Shown one piece after another: positions 7,524 to 16,504 of a stretch of DNA of 64,000 bases. The DNA lies in assembly GCF_014855515.1 (NCBI RefSeq), contig NZ_JACYFK010000001.1, positions 1,240,001 through 1,304,000 of the forward strand. The letters are read 5' to 3'. The stretch's first letter is position 1. The number at the start of each line of letters is the position of its first letter. Both the position numbers and the translations under genes were made by a program. The notes beneath the pieces are model-generated. The model did not search any database. It worked only from the letters and a program-made list of their open reading frames with translations, and was not told where the DNA came from. The stretch comes from Euzebyella marina. GTDB taxonomy: Bacteria > Bacteroidota > Bacteroidia > Flavobacteriales > Flavobacteriaceae.

Positions 7524-9800
7524 ATGACCAACAAAAAGATACATTATGTATTTTTTATTTTATGCCTATTGGCAGTAAACCTTCGTGGGTGGTCACAAAC
7601 GACCCAAAAACGAGATTTGAAAATAGGCCTTGTACTCAGTGGTGGCGGGGCAAAGGGTATGGCCCATATCGGTGCTTTAAAAGTAATTGAAGAAGCAGGT
7701 GTTGAGATAGATTATATCGGCGGGACTAGCATGGGCGCCATTGTGGGTTCACTTTATGCGGCCGGTTATAATGCCAAAGAGCTAGATTCAATTTTCAGAA
7801 CGACCGATTTCACCAACCTTATTGAAGATAATCTACCGAGAAACGCCAAAACATTTTATGAGAAAGAAGATTCGGAGCGTTATTCGATAACCCTTCCTTT
7901 CAATAATTTTAAGGTATCAGTTCCTCCGGCGCTATCGGGTGGGCAGAACATTTATAACGAATTGGTGCGGTTGCTCTACCCTGTGAAGGATATTAAAGAT
8001 TTCAGTAAGTTACCCATACCTTTTTTATGTATTGCCACAGATGTTGAAACGGGAGATGAGGTTTTGTTAGACCAAGGTTATTTGCCCGAAGCGGTTATAG
8101 CCAGTGGGGCCTTGCCCTCTCTTTTTGCGCCTGCTTTAATAGATGGTAAGGTGTTGATTGATGGCGGTGTGGTAAATAATTACCCCATTCTTGAAGTTAA
8201 AAAAATGGGTGCCGATATTGTAATCGGTGTAGATGTACAACATGGTCTTAAAGATAGAGAGGCGCTATTATCGGCAACTGAAATTTTGATGCAGATAAAT
8301 AACTATCGTACCGCTCTCGATATGCAGGAGAAATCAGAATTGACGGATATTTATATCAAACCTGATATCACCGGTTTTTCGGTCATCGATTTTAATCTCT
8401 TCGGAACCATTGTCGATAAAGGAGAAGAGGCGGCGCGGGAAAAATTTGATGAACTTAAAAAAATAGGAAACCCCGACAGGCAAAAAAAGCAGGTTGCGAA
8501 AATGTATCTACCCTCCGATTATGTGTCGGTCGACAGGCTGACCATTACCGGAAGCGAAAACTATTCGCGTGGTTATGTAAAGGGTAAGTTACGTTTCGAT
8601 ACCGATGAGTCGCCGACTTTTGATGAACTTCAACAAGGGGTGAGCAACTTGTCGGCCACGGGTAACTTTCAGACGATTCATTATAAGCTGCTAACCAATG
8701 GCAGTGATCAAGAGTTGTTGTTGAATCTGGTCGAAAGTAGAAACAAGACTTTTCTTCGGTTGGGCGCCCATTATGATAATCTATTTCAGACGGGGGCCAT
8801 TATCAATCTCACACAAAAAAACCTTATCACCAGAGATGATGTTACTTCCTTTGATTTTATCATAGGCGATAATATCAGGTATAACCTTCAATATTATGTA
8901 GATAAAGGTTCTTATTGGAGTTTTGGTATCAACTCGAGTTTTAGGGAAACGGCCAAGGAAATCGATTTTAATCTAATAAGGGGCAATTACGAAGTGCCGA
9001 TAACATCGAACATCAATACCATAAATCTGGATATTACCGACATGACCAATCAGATTTACATTGAAACGGTTATGCGAGAAGAGTTCGCCTTTAGAACTGG
9101 GGTTGAACATAAACTGTTGAAGTTTAGTACTAGAACCTTAGGGGCTGATGAAAGTCTGGAAGGCTCTGAGTCTTTTAGGGTGAAAGACGGGCGCACTTTT
9201 TTTGAAAAAGGTGATTTCTATAGTGTTTTTGGGGGCTTGCAATTAGATACTTACGACGACAAGTATTTCCCGAAAAGAGGGGTTTATTTTGATGGAGATT
9301 TTCATTTCTACCTGCTATCTTCTGACTTCAATAACAACTTTAAAGAGTTTTCGGTCGCAAAGGCAAAAGTGGGGTCGGCTGTACCTATTTACGGTCCGGT
9401 CTCTTTAAATATTGAAACAGAGGGAGGTTTTAAATTAGGTACTTCAAACGTAACCTCTTTTGATTTTGTTTTGGGTGGATATGGTTCGGCGCAAGTGAAT
9501 AACTTAGTTCATTTCTTTGGCTATGATTTTCTTTCATTGGCCGGAAACAGCTACGTAAAACTTGGTGGGCGGTTAGATTATGAGTTTGTACCAAAGAACC
9601 ATTTGATGTTTACGGCCAATTACGCGAATGTAGAAGATGACCTGTTTCGCACAGGTGAATGGTTTACCCCGCCTGATTATTCAGGCTACGGTATAGGTTA
9701 CGGATGGGAATCTTTTTTAGGCCCCCTACAGGTGCATTACTCATGGTCCCCTGAAGGTAATAACGGCAATTTCTTTTTTAGTTTGGGATATTGGTTTTAA
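7524..9800 (+). CDS. Patatin-like phospholipase with outer-membrane barrel (type Vd-like)
   Basis: Predicted outer-membrane lipase. After a signal peptide (MTNKKIHYVFFILCLLAVNLRGWSQ, residues 1-25, given here in full as separate hydrophobic and cleavage parts) comes a patatin domain: oxyanion loop GGGAKG at 40-45, nucleophile Ser69 in G-T-S-M-G, and the D-G-G of the Ser-Asp dyad near residue 212. A POTRA-like linker (about 330-400) and a beta-barrel of the BamA/surface-antigen type run to the end, where LGYWF is a typical barrel-terminal motif. The architecture matches PlpD/FplA patatin autotransporters and the patatin-BamA proteins common in Bacteroidota. Substrate, and whether the lipase is exported beyond the barrel, are not visible. 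It sits 6 bases behind uvrC. Confidence 0.92.
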   Translation: MTNKKIHYVFFILCLLAVNLRGWSQTTQKRDLKIGLVLSGGGAKGMAHIGALKVIEEAGVEIDYIGGTSMGAIVGSLYAAGYNAKELDSIFRTTDFTNLIEDNLPRNAKTFYEKEDSERYSITLPFNNFKVSVPPALSGGQNIYNELVRLLYPVKDIKDFSKLPIPFLCIATDVETGDEVLLDQGYLPEAVIASGALPSLFAPALIDGKVLIDGGVVNNYPILEVKKMGADIVIGVDVQHGLKDREALLSATEILMQINNYRTALDMQEKSELTDIYIKPDITGFSVIDFNLFGTIVDKGEEAAREKFDELKKIGNPDRQKKQVAKMYLPSDYVSVDRLTITGSENYSRGYVKGKLRFDTDESPTFDELQQGVSNLSATGNFQTIHYKLLTNGSDQELLLNLVESRNKTFLRLGAHYDNLFQTGAIINLTQKNLITRDDVTSFDFIIGDNIRYNLQYYVDKGSYWSFGINSSFRETAKEIDFNLIRGNYEVPITSNINTINLDITDMTNQIYIETVMREEFAFRTGVEHKLLKFSTRTLGADESLEGSESFRVKDGRTFFEKGDFYSVFGGLQLDTYDDKYFPKRGVYFDGDFHFYLLSSDFNNNFKEFSVAKAKVGSAVPIYGPVSLNIETEGGFKLGTSNVTSFDFVLGGYGSAQVNNLVHFFGYDFLSLAGNSYVKLGGRLDYEFVPKNHLMFTANYANVEDDLFRTGEWFTPPDYSGYGIGYGWESFLGPLQVHYSWSPEGNNGNFFFSLGYWF

Positions 9801-9890
9801 GATAGTTAGGTCTTTAATTATTTAAAATTTCCGATATTTGTAAGAGATGCTACTATTCAGAATCGATATCACCTCGCACCTCAGAGCTAT

Positions 9891-9908
9891 GTGGTAAGTT
9901 ATTACCAC
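9891..9908. promoter_or_regulatory. Inverted repeat upstream of hppD
   Basis: GTGGTAA and TTACCAC form a perfect 7-bp palindrome around a GTTA centre, 95 bases before the hppD start. A second smaller one, AATAGG/CCTATT at 9911-9929, follows directly. They have no T tract, so an operator or a leader hairpin is more likely than a terminator. Confidence 0.35.
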
Positions 9909-10002
9909 CCAATAGGTATTAGTCCTATTTCTTTATCATCAACTTTACTTTTTTCGGCCTTTGGCCCTTAGTTATTCTTACAAATTCAACTCTTAAACTA
10001 TT

Positions 10003-11145
10003 ATGTCTACTTTAGATACTACCTCCTTAAAATTGCCTAAAGAAAATTTAGAAGCTGAAGATTTCTTGCCACTATTAGGTACTGACTATATAGAACTGTA
10101 TGTCGGTAACGCCAAACAAGCAGCTCACTATTACATGGCCGCCTGGGGTTTTCAGCCTGTTGCCTATGCAGGGCTCGAAACAGGCTTGAAAGACCGCGTA
10201 AGCTATGTTGTTCAACAAGATAAAATACGCCTTATGCTCACTTCTCCGCTGAGGCCCGGAGGAGAAATTAATAAACATATAGATTCTCATGGCGATGGCG
10301 TCAAGTCAATTGCCCTGTGGGTTGATGATGCGACCAAAAGTTATGAAGAAACCGTAAAAAGGGGTGCTGAAAGTTACCATGCCCCAATTCAAAAGGAAGA
10401 TAAAGAAGGAGCGGTAGTTCTTTCAGGGATTCACACGTACGGCGAGACCGTACATATATTTGTCGAGCGTAAAAACTATAAAGGGGTATTTATGCCAGGT
10501 TTTAGGCCTTGGAACCCTCACTACAGGCCCTCTGATGTCGGCTTAAAATATGTAGACCATATGGTAGGTAACGTAGGCTGGAACGAGATGAACAAATGGT
10601 GTGAGTTTTATGCAAAAGTAATGGGCTTTGCCCAGTTGGTTTCTTTCGATGACAAAGACATATCTACCGAATACACGGCTCTAATGAGCAAGGTGATGAG
10701 TAATGGAAACGGAAGAATTAAATTTCCGATTAACGAGCCTGCCGACGGACGTAAAAAATCGCAAATAGAGGAGTATATCGAGTTTTATAACGGGGCAGGT
10801 GTGCAGCATATGGCCTTGGCTACTGACAATATTATTGAAACAGTAGCTGCCCTAAGAGATCGCGGGGTAGAATTTTTGACCGTGCCATCTAGTTATTATG
10901 AAGATTTGTTGGATAGGGTCGGGGAGATTGATGAAGACCTACTTCCACTAAAAGAACTTGGTATTTTGGTAGATAGGGATGACGAGGGGTATCTGCTTCA
11001 AATTTTTACGAAACCTATATTGGATCGTCCTACAATGTTCATAGAAATAATTCAGCGCAAGGGAGCCAAATCATTCGGTAAGGGTAATTTCAAGGCTCTT
11101 TTTGAAGCGATAGAAAGAGAACAAGAATCTAGGGGAACCCTTTAA
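10003..11145 (+). CDS. hppD: 4-hydroxyphenylpyruvate dioxygenase
   Basis: Non-heme iron enzyme that turns 4-hydroxyphenylpyruvate into homogentisate in tyrosine breakdown. The 380-residue protein has two glyoxalase-fold halves. The iron ligands typical of the family are present: His186 in YVDHMVGNV, His269 in GVQHMALATDN and Glu348 in FIEIIQRKG; the C-terminal gating helix segment (KGNFKALFEAIEREQ) is also there. No homogentisate dioxygenase gene is in the window. The tryptophan dioxygenase gene two genes downstream also serves aromatic amino-acid breakdown, but a promoter and terminator lie between, so they are not one transcript. The 202-base upstream gap holds an inverted repeat. Confidence 0.96.
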   Translation: MSTLDTTSLKLPKENLEAEDFLPLLGTDYIELYVGNAKQAAHYYMAAWGFQPVAYAGLETGLKDRVSYVVQQDKIRLMLTSPLRPGGEINKHIDSHGDGVKSIALWVDDATKSYEETVKRGAESYHAPIQKEDKEGAVVLSGIHTYGETVHIFVERKNYKGVFMPGFRPWNPHYRPSDVGLKYVDHMVGNVGWNEMNKWCEFYAKVMGFAQLVSFDDKDISTEYTALMSKVMSNGNGRIKFPINEPADGRKKSQIEEYIEFYNGAGVQHMALATDNIIETVAALRDRGVEFLTVPSSYYEDLLDRVGEIDEDLLPLKELGILVDRDDEGYLLQIFTKPILDRPTMFIEIIQRKGAKSFGKGNFKALFEAIEREQESRGTL

Positions 11146-11294
11146 TGAGATTCTCGATATAATTAATGCCCATTTCATTTCCCGTGAGAGGGTTTTTAAG
11201 GTAGTTTTTTAATAGGTATTCTTAACGTATTGCCAAATTCTCATTTGTAGGTAAAAATAACTGTTAATGTAATAGTTAAAGTAAGTTAAAACCG

Positions 11295-11324
11295 TTGACA
11301 GTCTTAAAACAAGCAGTAAATTTG
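11295..11324 (+). promoter_or_regulatory. Promoter of candidate small RNA
   Basis: TTG at 11295-11297 and TAAATTTG at 11317-11324, 19 bases apart, match the Bacteroidota vegetative promoter (TTG, then TAnnTTTG) exactly. The expected transcription start is close to 11330, which is the first base of a perfect hairpin. Confidence 0.6.
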
Positions 11325-11329
11325 TTGGT

Positions 11330-11432
11330 GTAAGGGGTGGTTCCCTTACAACTTTAAGTATTGGTTTTTCATAATTTAAAGTTTGGTTGGTTATTTAGGA
11401 AAAGCCCTAACAGTAATGTTGGGGCTTTTTTT
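11330..11432 (+). ncRNA. Candidate small RNA of about 100 nt
   Basis: Not a family I recognise. A consensus promoter fires at about 11330 and a strong terminator ends at about 11432, with no open frame between. Three stem-loops can be drawn: an 8-bp perfect stem TGTAAGGG/CCCTTACA at 11329-11350; a second of 8 bp, AACTTTAA with TTAAAGTT, around 11350-11385; and the terminator hairpin at 11400-11429. The sequence between the second stem and the terminator is U-rich and single-stranded (GUUUGGUUGGUUAUUU). Alternatively it is a terminated leader of the DUF3108 gene 125 bases further on, that is, an attenuator. Called from promoter and terminator geometry only. Confidence 0.45.
11400..11432 (+). 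terminator. Rho-independent terminator of the candidate small RNA
   Basis: A 13-bp stem (AAAAGCCCTAACA with TGTTGGGGCTTTT, one T-G wobble) around a GTAA loop, followed by a run of T. Confidence 0.85.
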
Positions 11433-11556
11433 GATATAGTTGCCAATCGCACCTAAATAATCCTGAAGTTTAGCAGACAATACTTTGGAATAAATTTTGT
11501 TTAAGTTATTGTAATCCGAATAAAATCCCTTTGGCATTATTTATTTTTACAATAAA

Positions 11557-12345
11557 ATGGGCTTTATGAAAAAACTGTTTACTGTACTCTTTTGCTGCTT
11601 TGGTTTTTTTGTTCATGCACAATATGAAAGTTCTGCATTTAAGGTTGGTGAGTGGTTAAAGTTTCGCATGCATTATGGTTTTTTGAATGCCAGTTACGCC
11701 ACATTACATGTCAAATCTGATAATATCGGTGAAGTGCCCGTCTACCATGTAGTAGGTAAGGGCGAAACGACCGGTCTGGCGAGCTTGTTCTTTAAGGTCG
11801 ATGACACCTATGAAAGCTATTTTGGTAAAGAAGATGGCAAGCCATACCGATTCATACGTAAGATTGACGAAGGAGGATATACCAAAGATATCGAGATAAA
11901 TTTTCACCACGATAAGGATAAAGCCGTTCTAAACGACAAAAAGAACAAGAAAAAATATAATTTTGAACTTCAAGATAGCATTCAAGATCTTTTATCGGCT
12001 TTTTACTACTTAAGAAACAACTACGACCCCAAAGATTTGGTCAAAGGGGAAGCGGTAAAGCTTAAAATGCTGTACGACGATGATGGCGTTTTTAATTTTC
12101 AACTTAAATATTTGGGTACAGAAGTACTTAAAACTAAGTTCGGTAAGGTAGAATGTTATAAATTTAGGCCTTTGGTTCAGTCGGGTCGGGTTTTTAAAGA
12201 AAAAGAAAGCCTATCATTGTGGGTTTCGACCGATAAGAATAGAATACCCATAAGAATTCAAGCAGACTTGGCTGTGGGTGCGATCAAAGCAGATCTTGAC
12301 GGATATAACGGACTAAAGCACCAGTTCAAGATTATAATGGACTAA
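11557..12345 (+). CDS. DUF3108 periplasmic protein
   Basis: A 262-residue exported protein of the DUF3108 family, which is common in Bacteroidota and has no settled function. A signal peptide (MKKLFTVLFCCFGFFVHAQ) is followed by the family's opening FKVGEWLKFRMHYGFLNASYATL and a beta-rich body with LKTKFGKVECYKFRPLVQSGR and SLSLWVSTDKNRIPIRIQADLAVG; members probably fold as an antiparallel beta shell. ATG 11566 would start exactly at MKKL and is equally likely; the ATG at 11557 adds three residues. The kynA gene follows 6 bases after the stop, then the M23 lipoprotein 7 bases later, so the three probably share a transcript. Confidence 0.85.
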   Translation: MGFMKKLFTVLFCCFGFFVHAQYESSAFKVGEWLKFRMHYGFLNASYATLHVKSDNIGEVPVYHVVGKGETTGLASLFFKVDDTYESYFGKEDGKPYRFIRKIDEGGYTKDIEINFHHDKDKAVLNDKKNKKKYNFELQDSIQDLLSAFYYLRNNYDPKDLVKGEAVKLKMLYDDDGVFNFQLKYLGTEVLKTKFGKVECYKFRPLVQSGRVFKEKESLSLWVSTDKNRIPIRIQADLAVGAIKADLDGYNGLKHQFKIIMD

Positions 12346-12351
12346 CTTTTA

Positions 12352-13314
12352 ATGAAGGATAAGGAGCGAATAGACTCGCAGATAGAAAAGCTTGAAGAAA
12401 AATATAAAGACTCTGGTCAAGACTTGAGTTCTTACCTCGATGGCCTTCTCCATCAACGATACCTCACCTATTGGGATTATATCAATCTCGATACTCTGCT
12501 TAGCTTACAGCAGCCCAGAACCTATTTTCCCGATGAGGAAATATTTATCATGTACCATCAGATTACAGAGCTGTATTTTAAACTGATTTTACATGAACAA
12601 AAGCAACTGGTAGACGATAAGTCTCAAAACCTTGATTTTTTTATTGAGAAAGTTCGTCGAATCAATAGTTATTACAAAGCTTTGATCTCTTCGTTCAGCA
12701 TAATGATTAAGGGTATGGAAAGGGAGCAGTTTTTACAATATAGAATGGCCTTGCTTCCCGCCAGCGGTTTTCAGTCGGCACAGTTTCGCATGATTGAAAT
12801 CTACTCTACCCCGCTTGAAAATTTGGTACATCAGTCGCAAAGAGAAAATTTTTCCTCTGAAAACAGTATTGAAGAACTTTATGAGCAGATATATTGGAAA
12901 AGAGGTGCTACCGATATGTCAACTGGCGATAAAACACTGACCCTAAAACAATTTGAATATAGGTATACCCCTAGATTGGTAAGAATTGCCAAGCAAGTTA
13001 GGGGTAATACCATTTATCATAAATATTTACAATTACCGGAAACCAAAAGGTATAATAAAGAGCTCGTTGATGCGTTAAAGAAGATGGATATCAACGCAAA
13101 CGTTAACTGGCCTCTTATGCATATGGGATCTGCCCATAGGTATTTGGCCAAGGGAGAAGGGCAAGTTGATGCCACAGGGGGAACCAATTGGAAGGAATAT
13201 CTGCCCCCTAGTTTTCAAAAAGTAGTTTTTTTTCCAGAAATATATTCTAAACAAGAGTTAAATAATTGGGGTAAACAATGGGTAGACCATATATTTAATC
13301 CCGAAAAGAAATAA
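12352..13314 (+). CDS. kynA: Tryptophan 2,3-dioxygenase
   Basis: Heme enzyme that opens the indole ring of tryptophan to N-formylkynurenine, the first step of the kynurenine pathway. The protein has the family blocks L-T-Y-W-D-Y-I-N-L-D-T-L-L and the F-I-M-Y-H-Q-I-T-E-L-Y-F-K motif that lines the substrate pocket, R-M-A-L-L-P-A-S-G-F-Q-S-A-Q-F-R, and W-P-L-M-H-M-G-S-A-H-R-Y with the heme-ligating histidine. At 320 residues it is a little longer than the proteobacterial enzymes (about 280), as is usual in Bacteroidota. It is sandwiched between an exported DUF3108 protein and an envelope peptidase in a tight run; no other kynurenine-pathway gene is present here. Confidence 0.95.
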   Translation: MKDKERIDSQIEKLEEKYKDSGQDLSSYLDGLLHQRYLTYWDYINLDTLLSLQQPRTYFPDEEIFIMYHQITELYFKLILHEQKQLVDDKSQNLDFFIEKVRRINSYYKALISSFSIMIKGMEREQFLQYRMALLPASGFQSAQFRMIEIYSTPLENLVHQSQRENFSSENSIEELYEQIYWKRGATDMSTGDKTLTLKQFEYRYTPRLVRIAKQVRGNTIYHKYLQLPETKRYNKELVDALKKMDINANVNWPLMHMGSAHRYLAKGEGQVDATGGTNWKEYLPPSFQKVVFFPEIYSKQELNNWGKQWVDHIFNPEKK

Positions 13315-13321
13315 GAGACGA

Positions 13322-14617
13322 ATGCAAAAATATTGGGGCCTAATTTTAGTACTAACCTTATCTCTAGCCTGTAAAGAGAAAGCCGTTCAAGAAACCAAAC
13401 AAGTTAAAGACGTATTGGCGGTTGCTCCTATTGAAAAGCCGATCGTTAAACATTTTGGTTTTAACCTTGATGAGTTTACCGTAAAATTGGATACTGTCAA
13501 GAGGGGTGATAGTTTCGGTGAACTTATGCTTCAACATAAGGTAGATTACCCAAAAATTGCAAGAATAACCCAAGATTTCAAAGATACTTTTGATGTTAGA
13601 CGAATTCGTGTAGGTAAGCCCTATATGATTTTAAAGTCTCGCGATACCACTGAAACTGCCCAGGTATTTATCTACGAAAACGATGCAATCAACTACACCG
13701 TGGTCGATTTACGTGATTCCGTGAGGGCATACAAAGAAAAGAAACAGGTAAAGTTTGTTGAACGAGAGGTCTCAGGGGTAATCAGAACAAATTTATCGGA
13801 AGCCCTGTTAGAGCAAGGTATCGACTACATGGTTACACACAATTTGGCCAACGTGTATGCTTGGACCATAGATTTCTCAATGTTACAAAAAGGCGATAGG
13901 TTCAAGGTAATTTATAAAGAGAGATTTATAAATGATTCGATCTATGCTGGGTCAGAAACAATCGATGCCGCCTATTTCGAACACAATGGTAAACCAATTT
14001 ATGCGTTCGCTTACGAAAATGATTCTTTGAAAAGTTTGGTCGATTATTTCGATGAAAGCGCCAATAATCTTAGAAGAACTTTTTTAAGAATGCCGGTAGA
14101 ATTTGGTAGACTTTCGTCTCGATACAATCTTAAAAGACGAATTCGTTACTACGGTAATAAAATCCGTCCTCATAAGGGTACCGACTATGCCGCGCCTATA
14201 GGCACCCCGATTATGGCAACTGCCGACGGTACGGTTACAGAGTCTACAAGAAGGGGCGGTAATGGTAAATATGTGAAGATACGCCATAATGGTACCTACA
14301 GTACTCAGTACCTTCATATGAAAAAACAAAACGTCAAGAGAGGTGATTTTGTTCGACAAGGAGATGTTATCGGGTGGATTGGTATGACAGGAAATACCAG
14401 TGGGCCTCACGTATGTTATCGTTTTTGGAAAAACGGCAGACAGGTGGATCCTCTAAGGGAAGAGCTTCCGAAGGCAGAGCCTTTGGCAGAGACCTTACAG
14501 CCTGCTTACTTTGATTACATTACCCCTATTAAAGATCAATTAGACTGTATTGCCTATCCGCCGGAACCGGTCGAAGAAGAATTATTGGCCGGTGAACTGA
14601 CTACCTTAACGGAATAA
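13322..14617 (+). CDS. M23-family peptidase lipoprotein with atypical HxC metal site
   Basis: Predicted envelope endopeptidase or amidase regulator acting on peptidoglycan. MQKYWGLILVLTLSLAC is a lipoprotein signal with Cys17 as the lipid site. The N-terminal half (residues 50-240) resembles the OapA/LysM-like domains of MepM-type proteins. The C-terminal M23 domain has H284-K-G-T-D288, His332 in QYLHM and G-P-H363-V-C365-Y-R-F-W. In classical M23 enzymes the last motif is HxH and its second His binds zinc, so here Cys365 takes that place. It could still bind zinc (His-Asp-Cys) or be a non-catalytic activator, as EnvC-type proteins are. Last of a three-gene run. Confidence 0.88.
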   Translation: MQKYWGLILVLTLSLACKEKAVQETKQVKDVLAVAPIEKPIVKHFGFNLDEFTVKLDTVKRGDSFGELMLQHKVDYPKIARITQDFKDTFDVRRIRVGKPYMILKSRDTTETAQVFIYENDAINYTVVDLRDSVRAYKEKKQVKFVEREVSGVIRTNLSEALLEQGIDYMVTHNLANVYAWTIDFSMLQKGDRFKVIYKERFINDSIYAGSETIDAAYFEHNGKPIYAFAYENDSLKSLVDYFDESANNLRRTFLRMPVEFGRLSSRYNLKRRIRYYGNKIRPHKGTDYAAPIGTPIMATADGTVTESTRRGGNGKYVKIRHNGTYSTQYLHMKKQNVKRGDFVRQGDVIGWIGMTGNTSGPHVCYRFWKNGRQVDPLREELPKAEPLAETLQPAYFDYITPIKDQLDCIAYPPEPVEEELLAGELTTLTE

Positions 14618-14695
14618 TCACATTTTGCGGGTTGTGAATAGTGCTATTATGGCTTAAATTAGCCGTTTTAGTAACTAATAAGGTAAACAACCCTC

Positions 14696-16333
14696 ATGTC
14701 TCTACATAAAATTAATCCTACGCAATCAAAGGCTTGGCAACTTTTAGGCAAGCATTTCGAAACTGCCAAAAATTTAGAGTTAAAGCAACTTTTCGCAGAA
14801 GATAAAAATCGAGCTGATCGGTTTTCAATAGTTTGGAACGACTTTTTGGTCGATTTTTCGAAGAACCGAATATCCCAAGAAACATTAGATTTATTACTTC
14901 AATTGGCTGAAGAGGTACAATTGGCCGATGCCATTTCTCAACAATTCTCGGGCAATCATATTAACGAGACTGAGAATAGGGCTGTTCTTCACACTGCACT
15001 CAGGGCCAAATTGTCGGATGAGGTTATCGTTGATGAAGAGAATGTAGTTCCCGAAGTTTTTGAAGTTAAAAATCACATAAGGGAATTCGCAGAAAGCATC
15101 ATCAACGGAGAGAAAAAAGGTTTTACGGGTAAACAATTTACCGATGTGGTCAATATAGGCATTGGAGGTTCTGATTTAGGGCCTGCTATGGTAACCGAAG
15201 CATTAAAATTTTATAAGAACCACCTTAAGACCCATTTCGTGAGCAACGTTGATGGTGACCATGTCCATGAGGTTCTTAAAGAACTCGATCCTGAAACCAC
15301 TCTTTTTGTGGTTGTTTCTAAAACTTTCACGACTCAAGAAACCCTGAGTAATGCAACTACTATCAAAAAATGGTTTTTAGGGCATGCCTCGCAAAAAGAT
15401 ATCGCAAAACATTTTGCCGCAGTTTCCACCAATACGAAGGCTATTTCCGAATTTGGTATAGATGCTGCCAATGTCTTTCCGATGTGGGATTGGGTCGGAG
15501 GCCGCTTTTCATTGTGGAGTGCTGTAGGCCTTTCCATTGCCTTGGCGGTAGGCACTAACAATTTTGAGAAGCTATTGGCTGGAGCACATGAAATGGATAA
15601 TCACTTTGAAGCTACAGACTTTGAAGAGAATATTCCTGTCTTGCTGGCTCTAATTAGTGTTTGGTACAATAATTTCTTCGATGCCGAAACAGAAGCTATA
15701 ATACCTTATTCTCAATATTTAAGTAGGTTCTCGGCTTATCTTCAGCAGGGAATCATGGAGAGTAATGGTAAGAGTGTTGATAGAAACGGAAATCGGGTCG
15801 ATTATCAAACGGGTACCATTATTTGGGGTGAACCCGGTACAAATTCGCAACATGCCTTTTTTCAGTTGATTCACCAAGGCACTAAAATTATTCCAGCAGA
15901 TTTCATAGGCTTTAAGCATTCGCTTCACGGCGATGAGGATCATCATAATAAATTGATGGCAAACTTTTTCGCACAGACAGAGGCATTGATGAATGGTAAA
16001 ACTGAAGAAGAAGTCAAGGCCGAACTTACCTCGAAAGGTATGAGTGAAACTGAAATGAAAGATTTGGTTCCTTTTAAAGTATTTGAGGGTAATAAACCGA
16101 CCAATACGATATTAATAGACCAGCTAACTCCTGAAAGCTTAGGCAGTTTAATTGCTCTCTATGAACATAAAATCTTTGTTCAAGGTGTCATTTGGAACAT
16201 TTTTAGCTATGATCAATGGGGTGTTGAATTGGGAAAACAGTTGGCCGGTAATATTTTGAAAGATATTGAAGGTTCAGAGATTGGCGATCATGATGGTTCT
16301 ACACTTAGGCTTTTACATTATTTTAAGAAATAA
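14696..16333 (+). CDS. pgi: Glucose-6-phosphate isomerase
   Basis: Glycolytic and gluconeogenic enzyme interconverting glucose 6-phosphate and fructose 6-phosphate. The 545-residue protein belongs to the long eukaryote/E. coli-type PGI group. Visible signatures are [15 protein letters not shown] for the phosphate site, [10 protein letters not shown], the PGI signature [15 protein letters not shown], the E-S-N-G-K region, [13 protein letters not shown] with the catalytic His, and [12 protein letters not shown] with the catalytic Lys near the C-terminus. It appears to be a single-gene unit: a 78-base gap precedes it and 171 bases separate it from the TonB receptor. Confidence 0.97.
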   Translation: MSLHKINPTQSKAWQLLGKHFETAKNLELKQLFAEDKNRADRFSIVWNDFLVDFSKNRISQETLDLLLQLAEEVQLADAISQQFSGNHINETENRAVLHTALRAKLSDEVIVDEENVVPEVFEVKNHIREFAESIINGEKKGFTGKQFTDVVNIGIGGSDLGPAMVTEALKFYKNHLKTHFVSNVDGDHVHEVLKELDPETTLFVVVSKTFTTQETLSNATTIKKWFLGHASQKDIAKHFAAVSTNTKAISEFGIDAANVFPMWDWVGGRFSLWSAVGLSIALAVGTNNFEKLLAGAHEMDNHFEATDFEENIPVLLALISVWYNNFFDAETEAIIPYSQYLSRFSAYLQQGIMESNGKSVDRNGNRVDYQTGTIIWGEPGTNSQHAFFQLIHQGTKIIPADFIGFKHSLHGDEDHHNKLMANFFAQTEALMNGKTEEEVKAELTSKGMSETEMKDLVPFKVFEGNKPTNTILIDQLTPESLGSLIALYEHKIFVQGVIWNIFSYDQWGVELGKQLAGNILKDIEGSEIGDHDGSTLRLLHYFKK

Positions 16334-16504
16334 TCTGAAGATATCCCAATAATTATTCAATAAAGGGTAACTCATTGCTTGTCAGTCTTCTTAGTGCAAA
16401 AATTGTGTTAATTTCGCGGTGTTTAATTTAACGTTGTGTTAATGTTCATATTTATAAAATGGAGCACTTTTGCAGCGAAATTGAAGACTAACAAACACAT
16501 TCAA

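Noticed and set aside
11146-11300. Terminator for hppD
   Set aside because: The sequence after the stop has a T-rich stretch and an imperfect inverted repeat (TAACTGTTA/TAATAGTTA near 11265-11285), but no stem-loop plus T run that I would call a terminator.
14084-14410. A 108-codon minus-strand open frame
   Set aside because: Antisense to the M23 peptidase; no motif or start context.
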